Source: Micromonospora arborensis (lineage in GTDB: Bacteria; Actinomycetota; Actinomycetes; Mycobacteriales; Micromonosporaceae). From it: a stretch of 64,000 bases of DNA. Made by a program: the position numbers and the translations under genes. The stretch is from positions 1-64,000 of the forward strand of contig NZ_PYBV01000035.1 in assembly GCF_003205615.1 (NCBI RefSeq), written 5' to 3'. Below are positions 29,271-38,541 of this stretch, piece by piece. The notes under the pieces were generated by a model. That model ran no database searches. It was given only the letters and a program-made list of their open reading frames with translations, and was not told where the DNA came from. Position 1 is the first letter of the stretch. The number at the start of each line of letters is the position of its first letter.

Positions 29271-30005
29271 TCAGAAGGTCAGCAGTCGGAACTCGCCCAC
29301 CGGCCGGAAGCCGAGGTTGCGGTAGACCGACTCACCGATGGGCGACGAGGTGAGAGCGGCTGTGCGGGCGCCCCGCTCGGCGGCGAGTCGGAGCGCCGCG
29401 CTGGTCAGGGCCGCGCCGATGCCCCTGCGACGCTGCTCCGGTTGCGTGCCCACGAAGTAGAGCGTGACCAGACCCTGGCTGAGCCAGGCGACGGTCGTTC
29501 CGACGATCCCGCCGTCGTCGAGGCGACCGGCCAGCCGGATCACGGTGCCGTCGCCGGTGAAGGCCTTCTCCCGTTCGATCGTCGCCGCCACGCCGTCCGC
29601 CGATATTCCGGACACCCGGGCGTACGCCGCGACGAAGGCGTCCAGGTCGGTGGTCTCGGTGATGTCCAGGCCGGCTGGCGGCGGGACGTCCGCCGCCTCT
29701 CCGATCGCCAGGGTCATGATCGGCAGGCGGGCGACCTCGACGGCGCCGAGGTCGGCCAGGCCGTCCGCCGTGCCCGGGTCGCTGTCCGGGCCGACCCACC
29801 AGACCCGGGGTACGCCGTGGAGGCGCTGCCGGGCCTCGGCGAGCGCGTCCTGCGGTGTGCGCCCCGCCACCCGCAGTACGCCGTTGAGCGTGGCGTGCGG
29901 CACGCCGCTGCGATAGGTCGGGAGGTCCGGGCCCCCGGCCACGCCAATGTTCCAACCGAGCAGATACGCCCGGTGCGCCGCCAGCACCGTGTCGAGTGAC
30001 TCCAT
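29271..30005 (-). CDS. GNAT acetyltransferase (244 aa)
   Basis: An N-terminal unassigned domain (1-120) precedes a C-terminal GNAT (125-240) with VGTQPEQRRRGIGAALTSAALRLAAERGA (acetyl-CoA loop) and SVYRNLGFRPVGEF. A -10 box TACGAT (30014-30019) sits 8 bases before the ATG at 30005, which supports that start over the open frame to 30041. Substrate unknown. Confidence 0.85.
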   Translation of the reverse strand: MESLDTVLAAHRAYLLGWNIGVAGGPDLPTYRSGVPHATLNGVLRVAGRTPQDALAEARQRLHGVPRVWWVGPDSDPGTADGLADLGAVEVARLPIMTLAIGEAADVPPPAGLDITETTDLDAFVAAYARVSGISADGVAATIEREKAFTGDGTVIRLAGRLDDGGIVGTTVAWLSQGLVTLYFVGTQPEQRRRGIGAALTSAALRLAAERGARTAALTSSPIGESVYRNLGFRPVGEFRLLTF

Positions 30006-30074
30006 GATCCCTGATCGTAACCCGGGGCTCTGGAAGCCCATTGACCAGCGAAAAGGCGATCGATGCCCGACGGC

Positions 30075-31055
30075 TTACCCGGTCGCGGAGAGCAGTGCCT
30101 CGGCGAGGTCGGTGCGGGCGCTGAGGAGCGATCGGCCCCGCCGGTGGGTCACCACCAGACCGGCCGCGCGCAACGCGGTGAGGTGTTGGGAGACCCCGGC
30201 GGGCGACATTCCGCTACGGCGGGCCAACTCGGTGGTGCTCACCGGCGAGGTCAGCTCGGTGAGCAGCCGTGCCCGCCCGCGTCCGAGCACGGCGGCCAGC
30301 GCTTCCGGGACGCCGGTCGAGCGTTCCCAGAGCGTACCGAGCCCACGGGCGGGATAGGCGAGCTGCGGCGCGTCCCCGGCGGAGACGCTCAGCACCGACG
30401 GCCAGACGAAGACCAACGGGATCAGCACCAGGCCCGGACCGTCCGCGACGTCCGGGGCCAGGCAGTGCTGCTGCGCGACGAGCAGGGTGTCGGCCTCCCA
30501 CCGGACCTGCCGGTGCAGGTCGTTGAGGAGCGCCGCCGCGCCTTCCTCGGCCAACAGGCGGGCGCGGGCGGTGACGTCCGCGTCGAGCAGCAGCCGCAGC
30601 CGTGGCCAGTCCGGGGCCAGGGCGATCCGCCAGTACGCCTCGATCTCCTCGGTCAGCCGCCGCAGGCCGGCAGGCGGGTCGGCGTAGAGGGCGGCGAGCG
30701 CCGGAGTGCGCTCGCCCGGATACAGATCCAGGTGCGCGCGGACGGTGTCAGCCGGGGTGGCCCGCAGGGCGGCCAGCTCGGCGGCGAGATCTGGAATGAG
30801 GCCGGTGGGAGACGGGGTGAGGAAGTCGGCCAGGTAGCCGGGCGGGGCCGGCACCAGTTGCCAGAGCAGCCCGCCGTCCGGGCCGGCCAGACCCGCCTCG
30901 ACCAGCGCTGGACGGACCCGGCGTACCCAGGGCAGGTGCACCGCGTGGTCCCCGGGGTCGCGCAGCACCCGGATGCTCGCGACGACCTCCCACAGGCAGG
31001 AGACGGCGAACCGGATGCGGGCGACGGCACCGGCCGACAGGCTGATGGCGACCAC
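30075..31055 (-). CDS. DUF5937/ArsR-type HTH regulator (326 aa)
   Basis: A large N-terminal DUF5937-like domain (1-240: SLSAGAVARIRFAVSCLWEVVASIRVL) is joined to a C-terminal winged helix (245-326) with LTELTSPVSTTELARRSGMSPAGVSQHLTALRAAGLVVTHR, the ArsR type. The frame runs to 31466, but GTG 31055 begins the known domain. Divergent from the PEP-mutase-like gene, with an inverted repeat in the 70-base spacer that may be its operator. Confidence 0.85.
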   Translation of the reverse strand: MVAISLSAGAVARIRFAVSCLWEVVASIRVLRDPGDHAVHLPWVRRVRPALVEAGLAGPDGGLLWQLVPAPPGYLADFLTPSPTGLIPDLAAELAALRATPADTVRAHLDLYPGERTPALAALYADPPAGLRRLTEEIEAYWRIALAPDWPRLRLLLDADVTARARLLAEEGAAALLNDLHRQVRWEADTLLVAQQHCLAPDVADGPGLVLIPLVFVWPSVLSVSAGDAPQLAYPARGLGTLWERSTGVPEALAAVLGRGRARLLTELTSPVSTTELARRSGMSPAGVSQHLTALRAAGLVVTHRRGRSLLSARTDLAEALLSATG

Positions 31056-31070
31056 GGCACCCCCGGTGGA

Positions 31071-31086
31071 TTCAGCTGGGACTGAA
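31071..31086. promoter_or_regulatory. Inverted repeat between ArsR-type regulator and PEP-mutase-like gene
   Basis: TTCAG-N6-CTGAA (arms 31071-31075 and 31082-31086) in the 70-base divergent spacer. A -10-like GAGACT (31114-31119) lies 6 bases before the GTG at 31126. The position suits control of both genes by the regulator. Confidence 0.45.
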
Positions 31087-31125
31087 ACATTACCGCCGAG
31101 GTCAGGGACGGCCGAGACTTGCCGG

Positions 31126-31941
31126 GTGAGCGAACAACACACCCGAGCCGAACTGTTCCGATCCCTGCACACCCCGGGGTCGCCGCTGGTCCTGGTCAAC
31201 GCCTGGGACGCCGCGAGCGCCCGCATCGTGGCGGCCGCCGGCGGCCGCGCGGTGGCCACCACCAGCGCCGGCGTCGCCTGGAGCCTGGGTGTCCCCGACG
31301 GCGACGTCCTCGGCCGCGACGCGGCCGTCGACCTGGTCGGCCGGGTCGCCGCCGCGGTGTCGCTGCCGGTCACCGCGGACATCGAGTCCGGGTACGGTGC
31401 GACCACCGCCGAGGTCGGCGCGACTATCCGCGCGGTGATCGATGCTGGTGCCGTCGGCGTGAACATCGAGGACGCCCGGCGTGACGCCGGCTCGCCGTTG
31501 CGCGACGTGGCCGATCAGTGTGCCCGGATCGGCGCCGTACGGGGTGCGGCCGACGCGGCCGGGCTGCCGCTCTTCGTCAACGCCCGGATCGACACGTTCC
31601 TCAGCGGCGCCGGGGGCGTCGACGAGACCGTGGCCCGGGCCGTCGCCTATCTGGCCGCCGGCGCGGACGGCATCTTCGTGCCCGGGGTGGTCAACCCGGC
31701 GACCATCGGCGCGCTGGTGCAGGCGGTGCCGGCGCCGCTGAACGTGCTGGCCGGGCCGGGTGCGCCGGCGGTGGAGGAGCTGGCCCGGCTGGGGGTGGCC
31801 CGGGTGAGCCTCGGCTCGTCGGTCGCGGAGGCCGCGTACGCGGTTGCCCGACGGGCGGCGGACGAGGCGTTCGGCGCCGGCACGTACGGCGCGCTGACGG
31901 ACGCCCTCGACTACGGCACGCTCAACGCGCTGATGCGCTGA
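31126..31941 (+). CDS. Isocitrate lyase/phosphoenolpyruvate mutase family protein (271 aa)
   Basis: TIM-barrel of the ICL/PEPM superfamily: PLVLVNAWDAASARIV, SLPVTADIESGYG (metal Asp and Glu), GVNIEDARRDAG, FVNARIDTFL and GADGIFVPGV. It lacks the KRCG motif of true isocitrate lyase, as expected for the actinobacterial PEP-mutase-like group, whose members cleave or isomerise small 2-oxo acids (for example 2-methylisocitrate- or oxaloacetate-type substrates). GTG 31126 matches the domain start. Confidence 0.9.
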   Translation: MSEQHTRAELFRSLHTPGSPLVLVNAWDAASARIVAAAGGRAVATTSAGVAWSLGVPDGDVLGRDAAVDLVGRVAAAVSLPVTADIESGYGATTAEVGATIRAVIDAGAVGVNIEDARRDAGSPLRDVADQCARIGAVRGAADAAGLPLFVNARIDTFLSGAGGVDETVARAVAYLAAGADGIFVPGVVNPATIGALVQAVPAPLNVLAGPGAPAVEELARLGVARVSLGSSVAEAAYAVARRAADEAFGAGTYGALTDALDYGTLNALMR

Positions 31942-31961
31942 GCGGGCCACGGGTGCGACGA

Positions 31962-31991
31962 GCCGGCCGCCTTTCCAGTCAGGCGGCCGGC
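31962..31991. terminator. Bidirectional terminator
   Basis: 11-bp perfect stem (arms 31962-31972 and 31981-31991, loop TTCCAGTC) between the convergent PEP-mutase-like and DUF6458 genes. Confidence 0.8.
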
Positions 31992-32040
31992 CCGGAACCG
32001 AGTGATCCGCCGGGTACGCCACCGACGGACGGTGGTGGTG

Positions 32041-32283
32041 TCACAGCGGCGGGGCGATGTCCCGCCGCTCCTCGACCTGGCGGTATTCCACCGGCTGCTC
32101 GGTGGTGGTGACCACCTGGCGGCGGCGACCCCAGATCAGCGTGGTCATGATGAGGCCGAGTACGCCGGCCCCCATCAGGATCCAGCCGACCACGTCGAGG
32201 TTGATGCCGCCGACGCTCGCGTCCAGGGCGAAGGTGAGGATCGCGCCGAGCGCAATCAGGAAGATGCTGGTGCCGATACCCAC
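32041..32283 (-). CDS. DUF6458-type small membrane protein (80 aa)
   Basis: Two membrane helices (IFLIALGAILTFAL near 5-18 and VVGWILMGAGVLGLIMTTLI near 28-47) with a conserved DASVGGINLDVVGW hairpin and a charged C-terminal tail (EQPVEYRQVEERRDI). This pattern is the widespread actinobacterial DUF6458. A perfect AAGGAGG precedes the GTG at 32283. Function unknown. Confidence 0.88.
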   Translation of the reverse strand: MGIGTSIFLIALGAILTFALDASVGGINLDVVGWILMGAGVLGLIMTTLIWGRRRQVVTTTEQPVEYRQVEERRDIAPPL

Positions 32284-32431
32284 GACAGCCTCCTTAAGGG
32301 GGTGTGGTGCGCTGTCGAGCCCTTCAGTACCCCGGTGCCGACCAGTGCAACCGCCGCCCCCCCAGGGTGCCGCGCCAAGCGATCTTGGCATCGGGTAGAG
32401 TTCACCTGTCGCCGGCGCTAGTCGGGGGCGT

Positions 32432-32504
32432 GCGGACGTAGCGCAGCTGGTAGCGCATCACCTTGCCAAGGTGAGGGTCGCGGGTTCGAATCCCGTCGTC
32501 CGCT
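32432..32504 (+). tRNA. tRNA-Gly (GCC), second copy
   Basis: Identical to the copy at 26483 (73 bases, anticodon GCC), including the bases GGGGGCGT just upstream. Confidence 0.96.
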
Positions 32505-32530
32505 CTTGATCCGCCTCGGGCGGTCACCAT

Positions 32531-32602
32531 GGGCGATTGGCGCAGTGGGAGCGCGCTTCCCTGACACGGAAGAGGTCACTGGTTCAAACCCAGTATCGCC
32601 CA
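32531..32602 (+). tRNA. tRNA-Val (GAC), second copy
   Basis: Same cloverleaf as the copy at 26674 with one change (first base of the anticodon loop C instead of T). It ends 11 bases from the stop codon of the convergent ABC permease, an unusually tight junction with no visible terminator between them. Confidence 0.96.
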
Positions 32603-32613
32603 CCAGTAGTCGA

Positions 32614-35373
32614 TCATTCGCCGGCGCGGAGTACCTCGCTCAGCCGGTCGCGTCGCCGCAGCGCCGACTCGACAGGTACGACCGTGGCGGCCGCCGCCAG
32701 CAGCGCCACGCTCACCAGGCCCAGCAGCCACCACGGTAGGACCGTCGCCGGGTCGGCGGCTTGGCCGGTGAGCAGCCGCAGGTCGAGCGGGCCGAGCGTC
32801 AGGCGTGCGAGCAGGGCCCCGAGCAGCGGGCCACACACCGCGGCGACCACGACCGGCGGCAGCAGCTCTCCGGCGGCGACCCAGCGGACGTCGCGTGGCC
32901 GTAGGCCGAGGGTCCGCAGCCGGGTCAGGGTCTGCCACCGCGCCGACGCACCGGCGGCGGCGGCGAGCGTGAGGCCGAGCAACCCCAGCGCCAGCAGCAC
33001 CGCGGCGGCCGTCCACGCCAGCCGTAGTAGCCCGGCGGTCAGCGGGGCCACTCGCTGCGCCCGCAGGACGTCCGCGCGCAGCACGACGTCGGCGGCGACG
33101 CCGGTGTTCGACACGGCCCGCGCCGCGCCGGAGCCGGTCACCCAGACGGTGTTCGGAACGGCGGGCAGCCCGGCGTCGGCGAGGGCCGCGGCGTCGACGA
33201 TGACGACGTCGGTGGCGCCGCCGACGGAGGGAGCGGTGCCGACCGCGGTGAGACGGATCGCGGGGGCCTGGTCGTCGTCCCGGGGTAGCTGCAGCCGCGT
33301 GCCGGTCCGCAGAGCGCCGTCGCTCGACCGGACCAGCGCCGGGACGTCCCCGGGGCCGGGTGCCGTGAGCCGGGCCAGCGCCGGCGCGTCCGGCAGCGCA
33401 GTGCTGGCCAGCAGGCGCTGGAACGCGGCGGCGTCCACGACGACCAGGCGTGGGGTGAGCAGCGTCGAGTCGGCGAAGACGCGTGCCGAGTCGGTCACCT
33501 GCGCGACGACGACCTGCCCTACCCCGGGTGCGGCGGCGACGCGCTCGGCGAGTGCGGGCGTGGCCGCCTCGGCGTCGGCGCTGACGTCGAGGCGGGCGTC
33601 GGCGCCGACGGCACTCCACGCGCCGTCGGTCAGACCCCGGGTGACGGTGCTGCCGAGGATGAGCGCGAACGACGCGAGCGCCGTGGTGCTGACCAGAACC
33701 AGCAGCGGCAGCGCGCGTCCGGCCGTTGTGGCTGCCTGGGCGGCACTGAACACGGCCAGCGGGCGGCGCGAGCGCAGGGCCTGTCGGAGCGCGAACCGCG
33801 CACCGAGGGGCAGGAGCCGGAGCAGGACGAGCGCGCCGACGAGCGCGCCCAGAGTGAGGGCGCTGATCGGCAGGATCAGGTCACCGGTCAGCTCACCGGT
33901 GCCGTCGTCGGCGGCGACGGGCAGGAGCCCGCGCTGGTGCAGCGTGACGAAGGCGGCGACCGCGGCGATCAGGACAGCGGCCTCCACGGCGGCCCGGCGG
34001 AGCTGGCCGGTGGCCCGGATCCAGCGCCGAGCGGCCGGATTGGCGGGTTGACGCCGGTCGCGGCTGGCGCGGGCGGCGGCGCGGGTGCCGAGCGCCGGCC
34101 CGGCGACGGCACCGGCCAGGACCACGGGAACGGCCCAGGTCCAGGAGACGCCCGGAGCGACCGCGCGGGCGAGCGCGAGCCCGACGGCGGCGGCCGACAG
34201 GGACACCATGGTGGACTCGATGATCAGTTCCGCACCGAGGTCGGGTAGTGCCGCCCCGCGCTGCCGGGCGGCGCTCAGCACCGGGGTACGGCGGCCGACC
34301 AGCAGGTCGGCGGCGAGCAGCAGGACCAGTACCGTGGCGGCCAGCACCCCGGCGAGCAGGACGGCGGCCTGTGCGGAGGCGGCGCTGTTGCGTGCACGGG
34401 CGTCGCGCAGGACGGTGTCGAGCTGCGATTCCCACTTCAGGGCTTGGCCGCGGTCGCTCGATGAGCCGGAGGCTGCCTTGAGTTTGACCACCTGGCTGGC
34501 GAGCGCCGCGGTGGCGTCCCAGGTGAGCGCGTCGGGAGCGGGTGCGAAGTGGACGGTGCGCCGCAGTTGGTCCTCGTCGACGGCGAGCCGGGCGTCCGGT
34601 AACGACTCGCGCGACAGCAGGCCGGCGAACCGGGTGGTCCCCACGCCGTCGGCGCCGGGCACGGGGCGCAGTAGCGCCGGGGCGAGTCGCCAGGCTGGGT
34701 CGGCGCTGTCCGCGGGTCGGTAGATCCCGCTGATCCGGACGTCCTTGTCGCGGCCCTGGCCGTCCTTGACCGGGATTCGATCGCCGGGGCCGAGGTTGAG
34801 TGCGGTGGCATCCGGCTCGGACAGGCCGACCTGCACCGGCCAGGGCGGTCCGTCGTAGGGGATCTCGACGTACTCGTCGGAGACGGCGGGGCCGGGCGGG
34901 CTGCCGGCGATCCAGGCCACGTCCGGGCCGCCGAGGTCACCGGCCAGGTAGGTGAACTGGAAGGTACGCGGCACACTGCCGTCGGTGATGTTGAGGATCG
35001 GGCCGTTGACAGCGGTGACGGGCGGGAGCAGCGCGGCGTCCAGGTCGGGCCCGAGCGCGTCTGTCGCCCGGGCGCGGAAGTCGTCGAGCTCCTCGCCGAG
35101 GCGGGGCATCCGGACCCGCCCGCCGGTCGGCCCGTCGTCGCGTTCCCAGTTGGCGTGTACGAGGACGTTCGAGTCGGTGCCGGCGCGGTGGACCGTGTCC
35201 TGGACGGCGTTGTCGGCGGCGGCGCCCAGCAGCGCCGGCACGGCCCCGGCGAGGAGCGTGACGGCCCCGATGACGGTGGCGGTGAGCAGCAGAGGTCCGG
35301 CGTCGGTACGGCCACGGCCACGGATGCTGGGCCAGTGCAGTGCCGGCCACCGGCGGGTCAGCCACCGGTTCAC
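32614..35373 (-). CDS. Large FtsX-type ABC permease (919 aa)
   Basis: Macrolide/lipoprotein-exporter-type permease with a long extracytoplasmic part. The first membrane helix (about 40-60) is followed by roughly 270 residues outside, a central block of membrane segments, a second outer domain and a C-terminal FtsX-like four-helix core (ARWQTLTRLRTLGLRPRDVRWVAAGELL). GTG 35373 overlaps the preceding permease stop. Last gene of a four-gene ABC cluster. The length of about 900 residues is typical of fused permeases of this class. Confidence 0.87.
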   Translation of the reverse strand: MNRWLTRRWPALHWPSIRGRGRTDAGPLLLTATVIGAVTLLAGAVPALLGAAADNAVQDTVHRAGTDSNVLVHANWERDDGPTGGRVRMPRLGEELDDFRARATDALGPDLDAALLPPVTAVNGPILNITDGSVPRTFQFTYLAGDLGGPDVAWIAGSPPGPAVSDEYVEIPYDGPPWPVQVGLSEPDATALNLGPGDRIPVKDGQGRDKDVRISGIYRPADSADPAWRLAPALLRPVPGADGVGTTRFAGLLSRESLPDARLAVDEDQLRRTVHFAPAPDALTWDATAALASQVVKLKAASGSSSDRGQALKWESQLDTVLRDARARNSAASAQAAVLLAGVLAATVLVLLLAADLLVGRRTPVLSAARQRGAALPDLGAELIIESTMVSLSAAAVGLALARAVAPGVSWTWAVPVVLAGAVAGPALGTRAAARASRDRRQPANPAARRWIRATGQLRRAAVEAAVLIAAVAAFVTLHQRGLLPVAADDGTGELTGDLILPISALTLGALVGALVLLRLLPLGARFALRQALRSRRPLAVFSAAQAATTAGRALPLLVLVSTTALASFALILGSTVTRGLTDGAWSAVGADARLDVSADAEAATPALAERVAAAPGVGQVVVAQVTDSARVFADSTLLTPRLVVVDAAAFQRLLASTALPDAPALARLTAPGPGDVPALVRSSDGALRTGTRLQLPRDDDQAPAIRLTAVGTAPSVGGATDVVIVDAAALADAGLPAVPNTVWVTGSGAARAVSNTGVAADVVLRADVLRAQRVAPLTAGLLRLAWTAAAVLLALGLLGLTLAAAAGASARWQTLTRLRTLGLRPRDVRWVAAGELLPPVVVAAVCGPLLGALLARLTLGPLDLRLLTGQAADPATVLPWWLLGLVSVALLAAAATVVPVESALRRRDRLSEVLRAGE

Positions 35374-38300
35374 GGCGCCACCCGCAGGTGCGCGGCGTTG
35401 GCGCGGCGGACCTGGACGGTGACCACGATGGCGACCGCCAGCACGCATCCGGCCAGCAGTACGGCGAGGAACGCGGCCTCGGCTGGCCACGGCCAGTGTG
35501 GCTGGGTGGCCGGGACGGGCGCGGCGCCGGTGTCGGAGCGCACGAGCAGGGGAGCGACGATGCGGGTGGCGAGCGCGCCGACGGCCGCGCCCGCCGCGAG
35601 CAGGGGCAGCAGAATGCCGACGTGCTGGCCGAGCAGCACGGCCCGGATGCCGCGCCGGGACATCCCCAGGCCGCGCAGCCGCGCCACCTCGACGGCGCGG
35701 ACCTGTAGATCACAGGTGACGTGCAGGACGACGCCGGCGAGCAGCAGCAGGGCCGCGGCGGGGACGATGAGCCGCAGCGCGGCCGGCAGTCCGGCGCGCA
35801 GCGGGCCGCCGATGAGGCGGGCGGTCTCCGCCTCGCGGGTCGCGATGGTGCCCAGGTGCAGGGCGTTGGCCCGCTCGGCGGCACCGGGACCGGCTGGATG
35901 GCCGACCCACCAGGCGTCGACCGGGAACGTCAGGTCGCCGGTGACGGCGCGTGCGCGGGACAGCGTGTCCAGGTCGGCCAGGACGGCGACGGCGCCGGGG
36001 GCGGACGGTACGGTCGGCACCACCTCGGCGACGACGATCGGGACGGGCGTGATGCCGACCGTGACGCTGAGCTGGCTGCCGCTCTCGGCACCGATCTCGC
36101 TGGCAAAGCGGGCCGAGACGGCGACGGGCACCGGGCCGGGGTCCGGGAAGGCGGTGGCGACGAGGGTCCGGGCGGCGTCCTCGGCGCCGCCGAGGTCGAC
36201 GGTCGCGGCCATCCGCAGCGCGGTTCCCGTCGGCGTGGCGGACAACCCGACGGTCAGGTCGGTCAACCTGCTCGGGACCGGCGGCGCGGACGTGACGGTC
36301 CAGTCCGATCCGTCGGTGGACCTCTCCGCCGACTCGGCGGGCGGCACGGTGAGTGTGACGGCCACGGCGACGGGTCCGCCCACCGCGTCGGTGCTGACCG
36401 GCAGGGCGACCGCGACGAGGCGTAGCCCGTCAACCGTCGCGCAGGCGGGCAGCCGAAACTCGTGGCCGTCGAGCGGTACGGCGGGACCGGTGCAGGACGT
36501 ACGGAGGCCGCTGGGGTCCTGCAGCAGCAGCCGGGGCGTCACGACGAGCGGGGTGTCGCCGGTGGCGGTCCCGCTCAGGACGAGCGGGGCGCCAGTCGGA
36601 ATGGCGAGGCCGGTGACCGGGGTGCGGGGCGCCAGCGTGGCGCCCACGTCCGCCCATCCGCGGTCGCCGTCCAGCCGTCCGCGTAGCAGGGCGTCGGCGC
36701 GGGTGGTGTCGACGGCGACCAGGCGCGGCGCATCGCCGGCGCCGCCGAGCCACTGACCGACGGCGGTACCACGGTCGAGGACCGGACTCACGGCCCCCGC
36801 GGTGGCCGCGCCGACGACCGCGCCCTCGCCGGCCACCGGCGCCGTGCCGAGGGTGAGTGCCAGGTCGGTGCCGACGGAGAGCGCGGCCTGGTCGCGCTGC
36901 GACTGGTGCCACGTGTTGTCGAAGGCGAGGCCGAAGGTTCCGGCCGCACAGGCCAGTCCGACGAGCAGCCCGGCGGCGACCGCTCGTGGCCGACGGGCGG
37001 TCTCCGCGACTGCCAGCGGAAGCGCCAGACCGCGGGCGCGGTACGCCAGCCGGTCGGCGCCGCGAAGGGCGGGCAGTACCACCCGGAGAGCCAGGGCGGC
37101 GCCCGCGGTGAGCAGCAACGCCGGCGCGAGCACCCGGACCGCGTCGGCGCGTGGGCTGGCGGCGGTGGACTGCGCGTGCAATTGCCACCATCCGGCCGCG
37201 GCGAACACCGCGAGCAGGACGTCGGCGCCGGATCGGGCCAGCAGTTCGCGGCGGGTGCGCTGGTCGCCGGCTGCCGGGACGGGCCGGATCGCCAGGACGG
37301 TGAGTACGGAGGCGAGCACCAGCGCCCCGCCGGCGACCGCGAGAACCTGTGCACCGGCGATGGCCGGCCGGACGGTCAGGCCGGCGCCGTCCAGCGGCGG
37401 CAGGTGGGTCAGGCCGGCGTGCAGGGCCGACGAGGCCGGTATCGCGAGCGCGGCGGCGACGGCGGCGACGAGCCCGGCCTCGAGTGTCGCGGTGGCGGCG
37501 AGTTGGCGACGGCTGGTGCCCAGGGCGGACCGCAGGGCGGTCTCGTCGGCGCGGATGCCCGTGGTCAGCCGTCCGGCGAGGACGAGTGCCGTCGCGGCCA
37601 GGACACCGCCGAGGACGGCGATGGCGAGCACGACGGCGGCGGTGACGTGCTGTTGGTCGTCGGCGGCCCGCAGGGTCGCCGGCAGGTCGGAGGAGACACG
37701 GGCGAGCCGGACGCGCTCGCCGAGGGTGCCGGCCAGCCGGCCGTCGGCATCGCGGACGGCCCCGGCCACGGTCTCCAGGTCGTGGCGGTTGGGGTGGGAC
37801 AGGTCCGGATGGGCGGTGACCTCCATCCGGTCGACGGTGGCGCCGGTGGTGACCAGGTCGGCGAGGTCGACGAGGAACGGGCCGTAGGCGTTGACCGGCT
37901 GCATGAAGCGGCCGTCGCGGTAGCCGGTGGCGGAGCCGGCCGCGGCGAGCGGGTCGCGGTCCCAGCCGCGCCCCGGCAACGGGCGTACCACACCGACGAC
38001 GAGCACGTCGATGGCCGGGACGGGCGCGTGGGCCAGCTCGGCGCCGAGGCGCACCCGGCGACCGGGGGTGAGGCCGAGCAGTTGTGCGGTGGACTCCAGC
38101 AGCACCGCGTCGCCAGGGTGTTGTGGCCAGCGTCCGGTGACCAGCTCGGCTCGGGACGGCAGGTCGTCCAGCCCCGACAGGTACGCCTGGGCTCCGACGG
38201 TGGTGCCCTCGGCGAGCGCGGGCGGCAGCGCCCGCAGCACTGTCGACGCCCGCGCGGTCGTCGTCACCGGGAACGGTGCGAGCGTGGAGGCCACCACGGT

Positions 38301-38534
38301 ACGGGTGTCGGCGGCGACGGACGACGTGTCCCGGCCCTCGACGGCACCGGTGTAGACGGTCACGTCGACGGCGGCGGGGGCGGCGTGGGCCATGGCGACC
38401 TCCAGCGCCCGCTCGGCGGTGCGGGTGATCAGCAGGGTGCAGGTACCCAGCAGGGTCGCGCCGATCGTGACGACCCCGAGGAGGGTCGCCAGCAACGGCC
38501 ACTGCGCGCGAGCGCGCCGACTGACCAGCCTCAT
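35370..38534 (-). CDS. Large FtsX-type ABC permease (1054 aa)
   Basis: Second permease, of the same architecture as its neighbour but longer: N-terminal ARAQWPLLATLLGVVTIGATLLGT, an outer domain with beta-rich MacB-PCD-like segments, a central membrane bundle and a terminal FtsX core (EVARLRGLGMSRRGIRAVLLGQHVGILLPL). It starts 7 bases after the ATPase stop at 38542 and overlaps the next permease by four bases (GTGA). The two may form a heterodimer. Cargo unknown. Confidence 0.87.
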   Translation of the reverse strand: MRLVSRRARAQWPLLATLLGVVTIGATLLGTCTLLITRTAERALEVAMAHAAPAAVDVTVYTGAVEGRDTSSVAADTRTVVASTLAPFPVTTTARASTVLRALPPALAEGTTVGAQAYLSGLDDLPSRAELVTGRWPQHPGDAVLLESTAQLLGLTPGRRVRLGAELAHAPVPAIDVLVVGVVRPLPGRGWDRDPLAAAGSATGYRDGRFMQPVNAYGPFLVDLADLVTTGATVDRMEVTAHPDLSHPNRHDLETVAGAVRDADGRLAGTLGERVRLARVSSDLPATLRAADDQQHVTAAVVLAIAVLGGVLAATALVLAGRLTTGIRADETALRSALGTSRRQLAATATLEAGLVAAVAAALAIPASSALHAGLTHLPPLDGAGLTVRPAIAGAQVLAVAGGALVLASVLTVLAIRPVPAAGDQRTRRELLARSGADVLLAVFAAAGWWQLHAQSTAASPRADAVRVLAPALLLTAGAALALRVVLPALRGADRLAYRARGLALPLAVAETARRPRAVAAGLLVGLACAAGTFGLAFDNTWHQSQRDQAALSVGTDLALTLGTAPVAGEGAVVGAATAGAVSPVLDRGTAVGQWLGGAGDAPRLVAVDTTRADALLRGRLDGDRGWADVGATLAPRTPVTGLAIPTGAPLVLSGTATGDTPLVVTPRLLLQDPSGLRTSCTGPAVPLDGHEFRLPACATVDGLRLVAVALPVSTDAVGGPVAVAVTLTVPPAESAERSTDGSDWTVTSAPPVPSRLTDLTVGLSATPTGTALRMAATVDLGGAEDAARTLVATAFPDPGPVPVAVSARFASEIGAESGSQLSVTVGITPVPIVVAEVVPTVPSAPGAVAVLADLDTLSRARAVTGDLTFPVDAWWVGHPAGPGAAERANALHLGTIATREAETARLIGGPLRAGLPAALRLIVPAAALLLLAGVVLHVTCDLQVRAVEVARLRGLGMSRRGIRAVLLGQHVGILLPLLAAGAAVGALATRIVAPLLVRSDTGAAPVPATQPHWPWPAEAAFLAVLLAGCVLAVAIVVTVQVRRANAAHLRVAP

Positions 38535-38541
38535 CGTCGCG

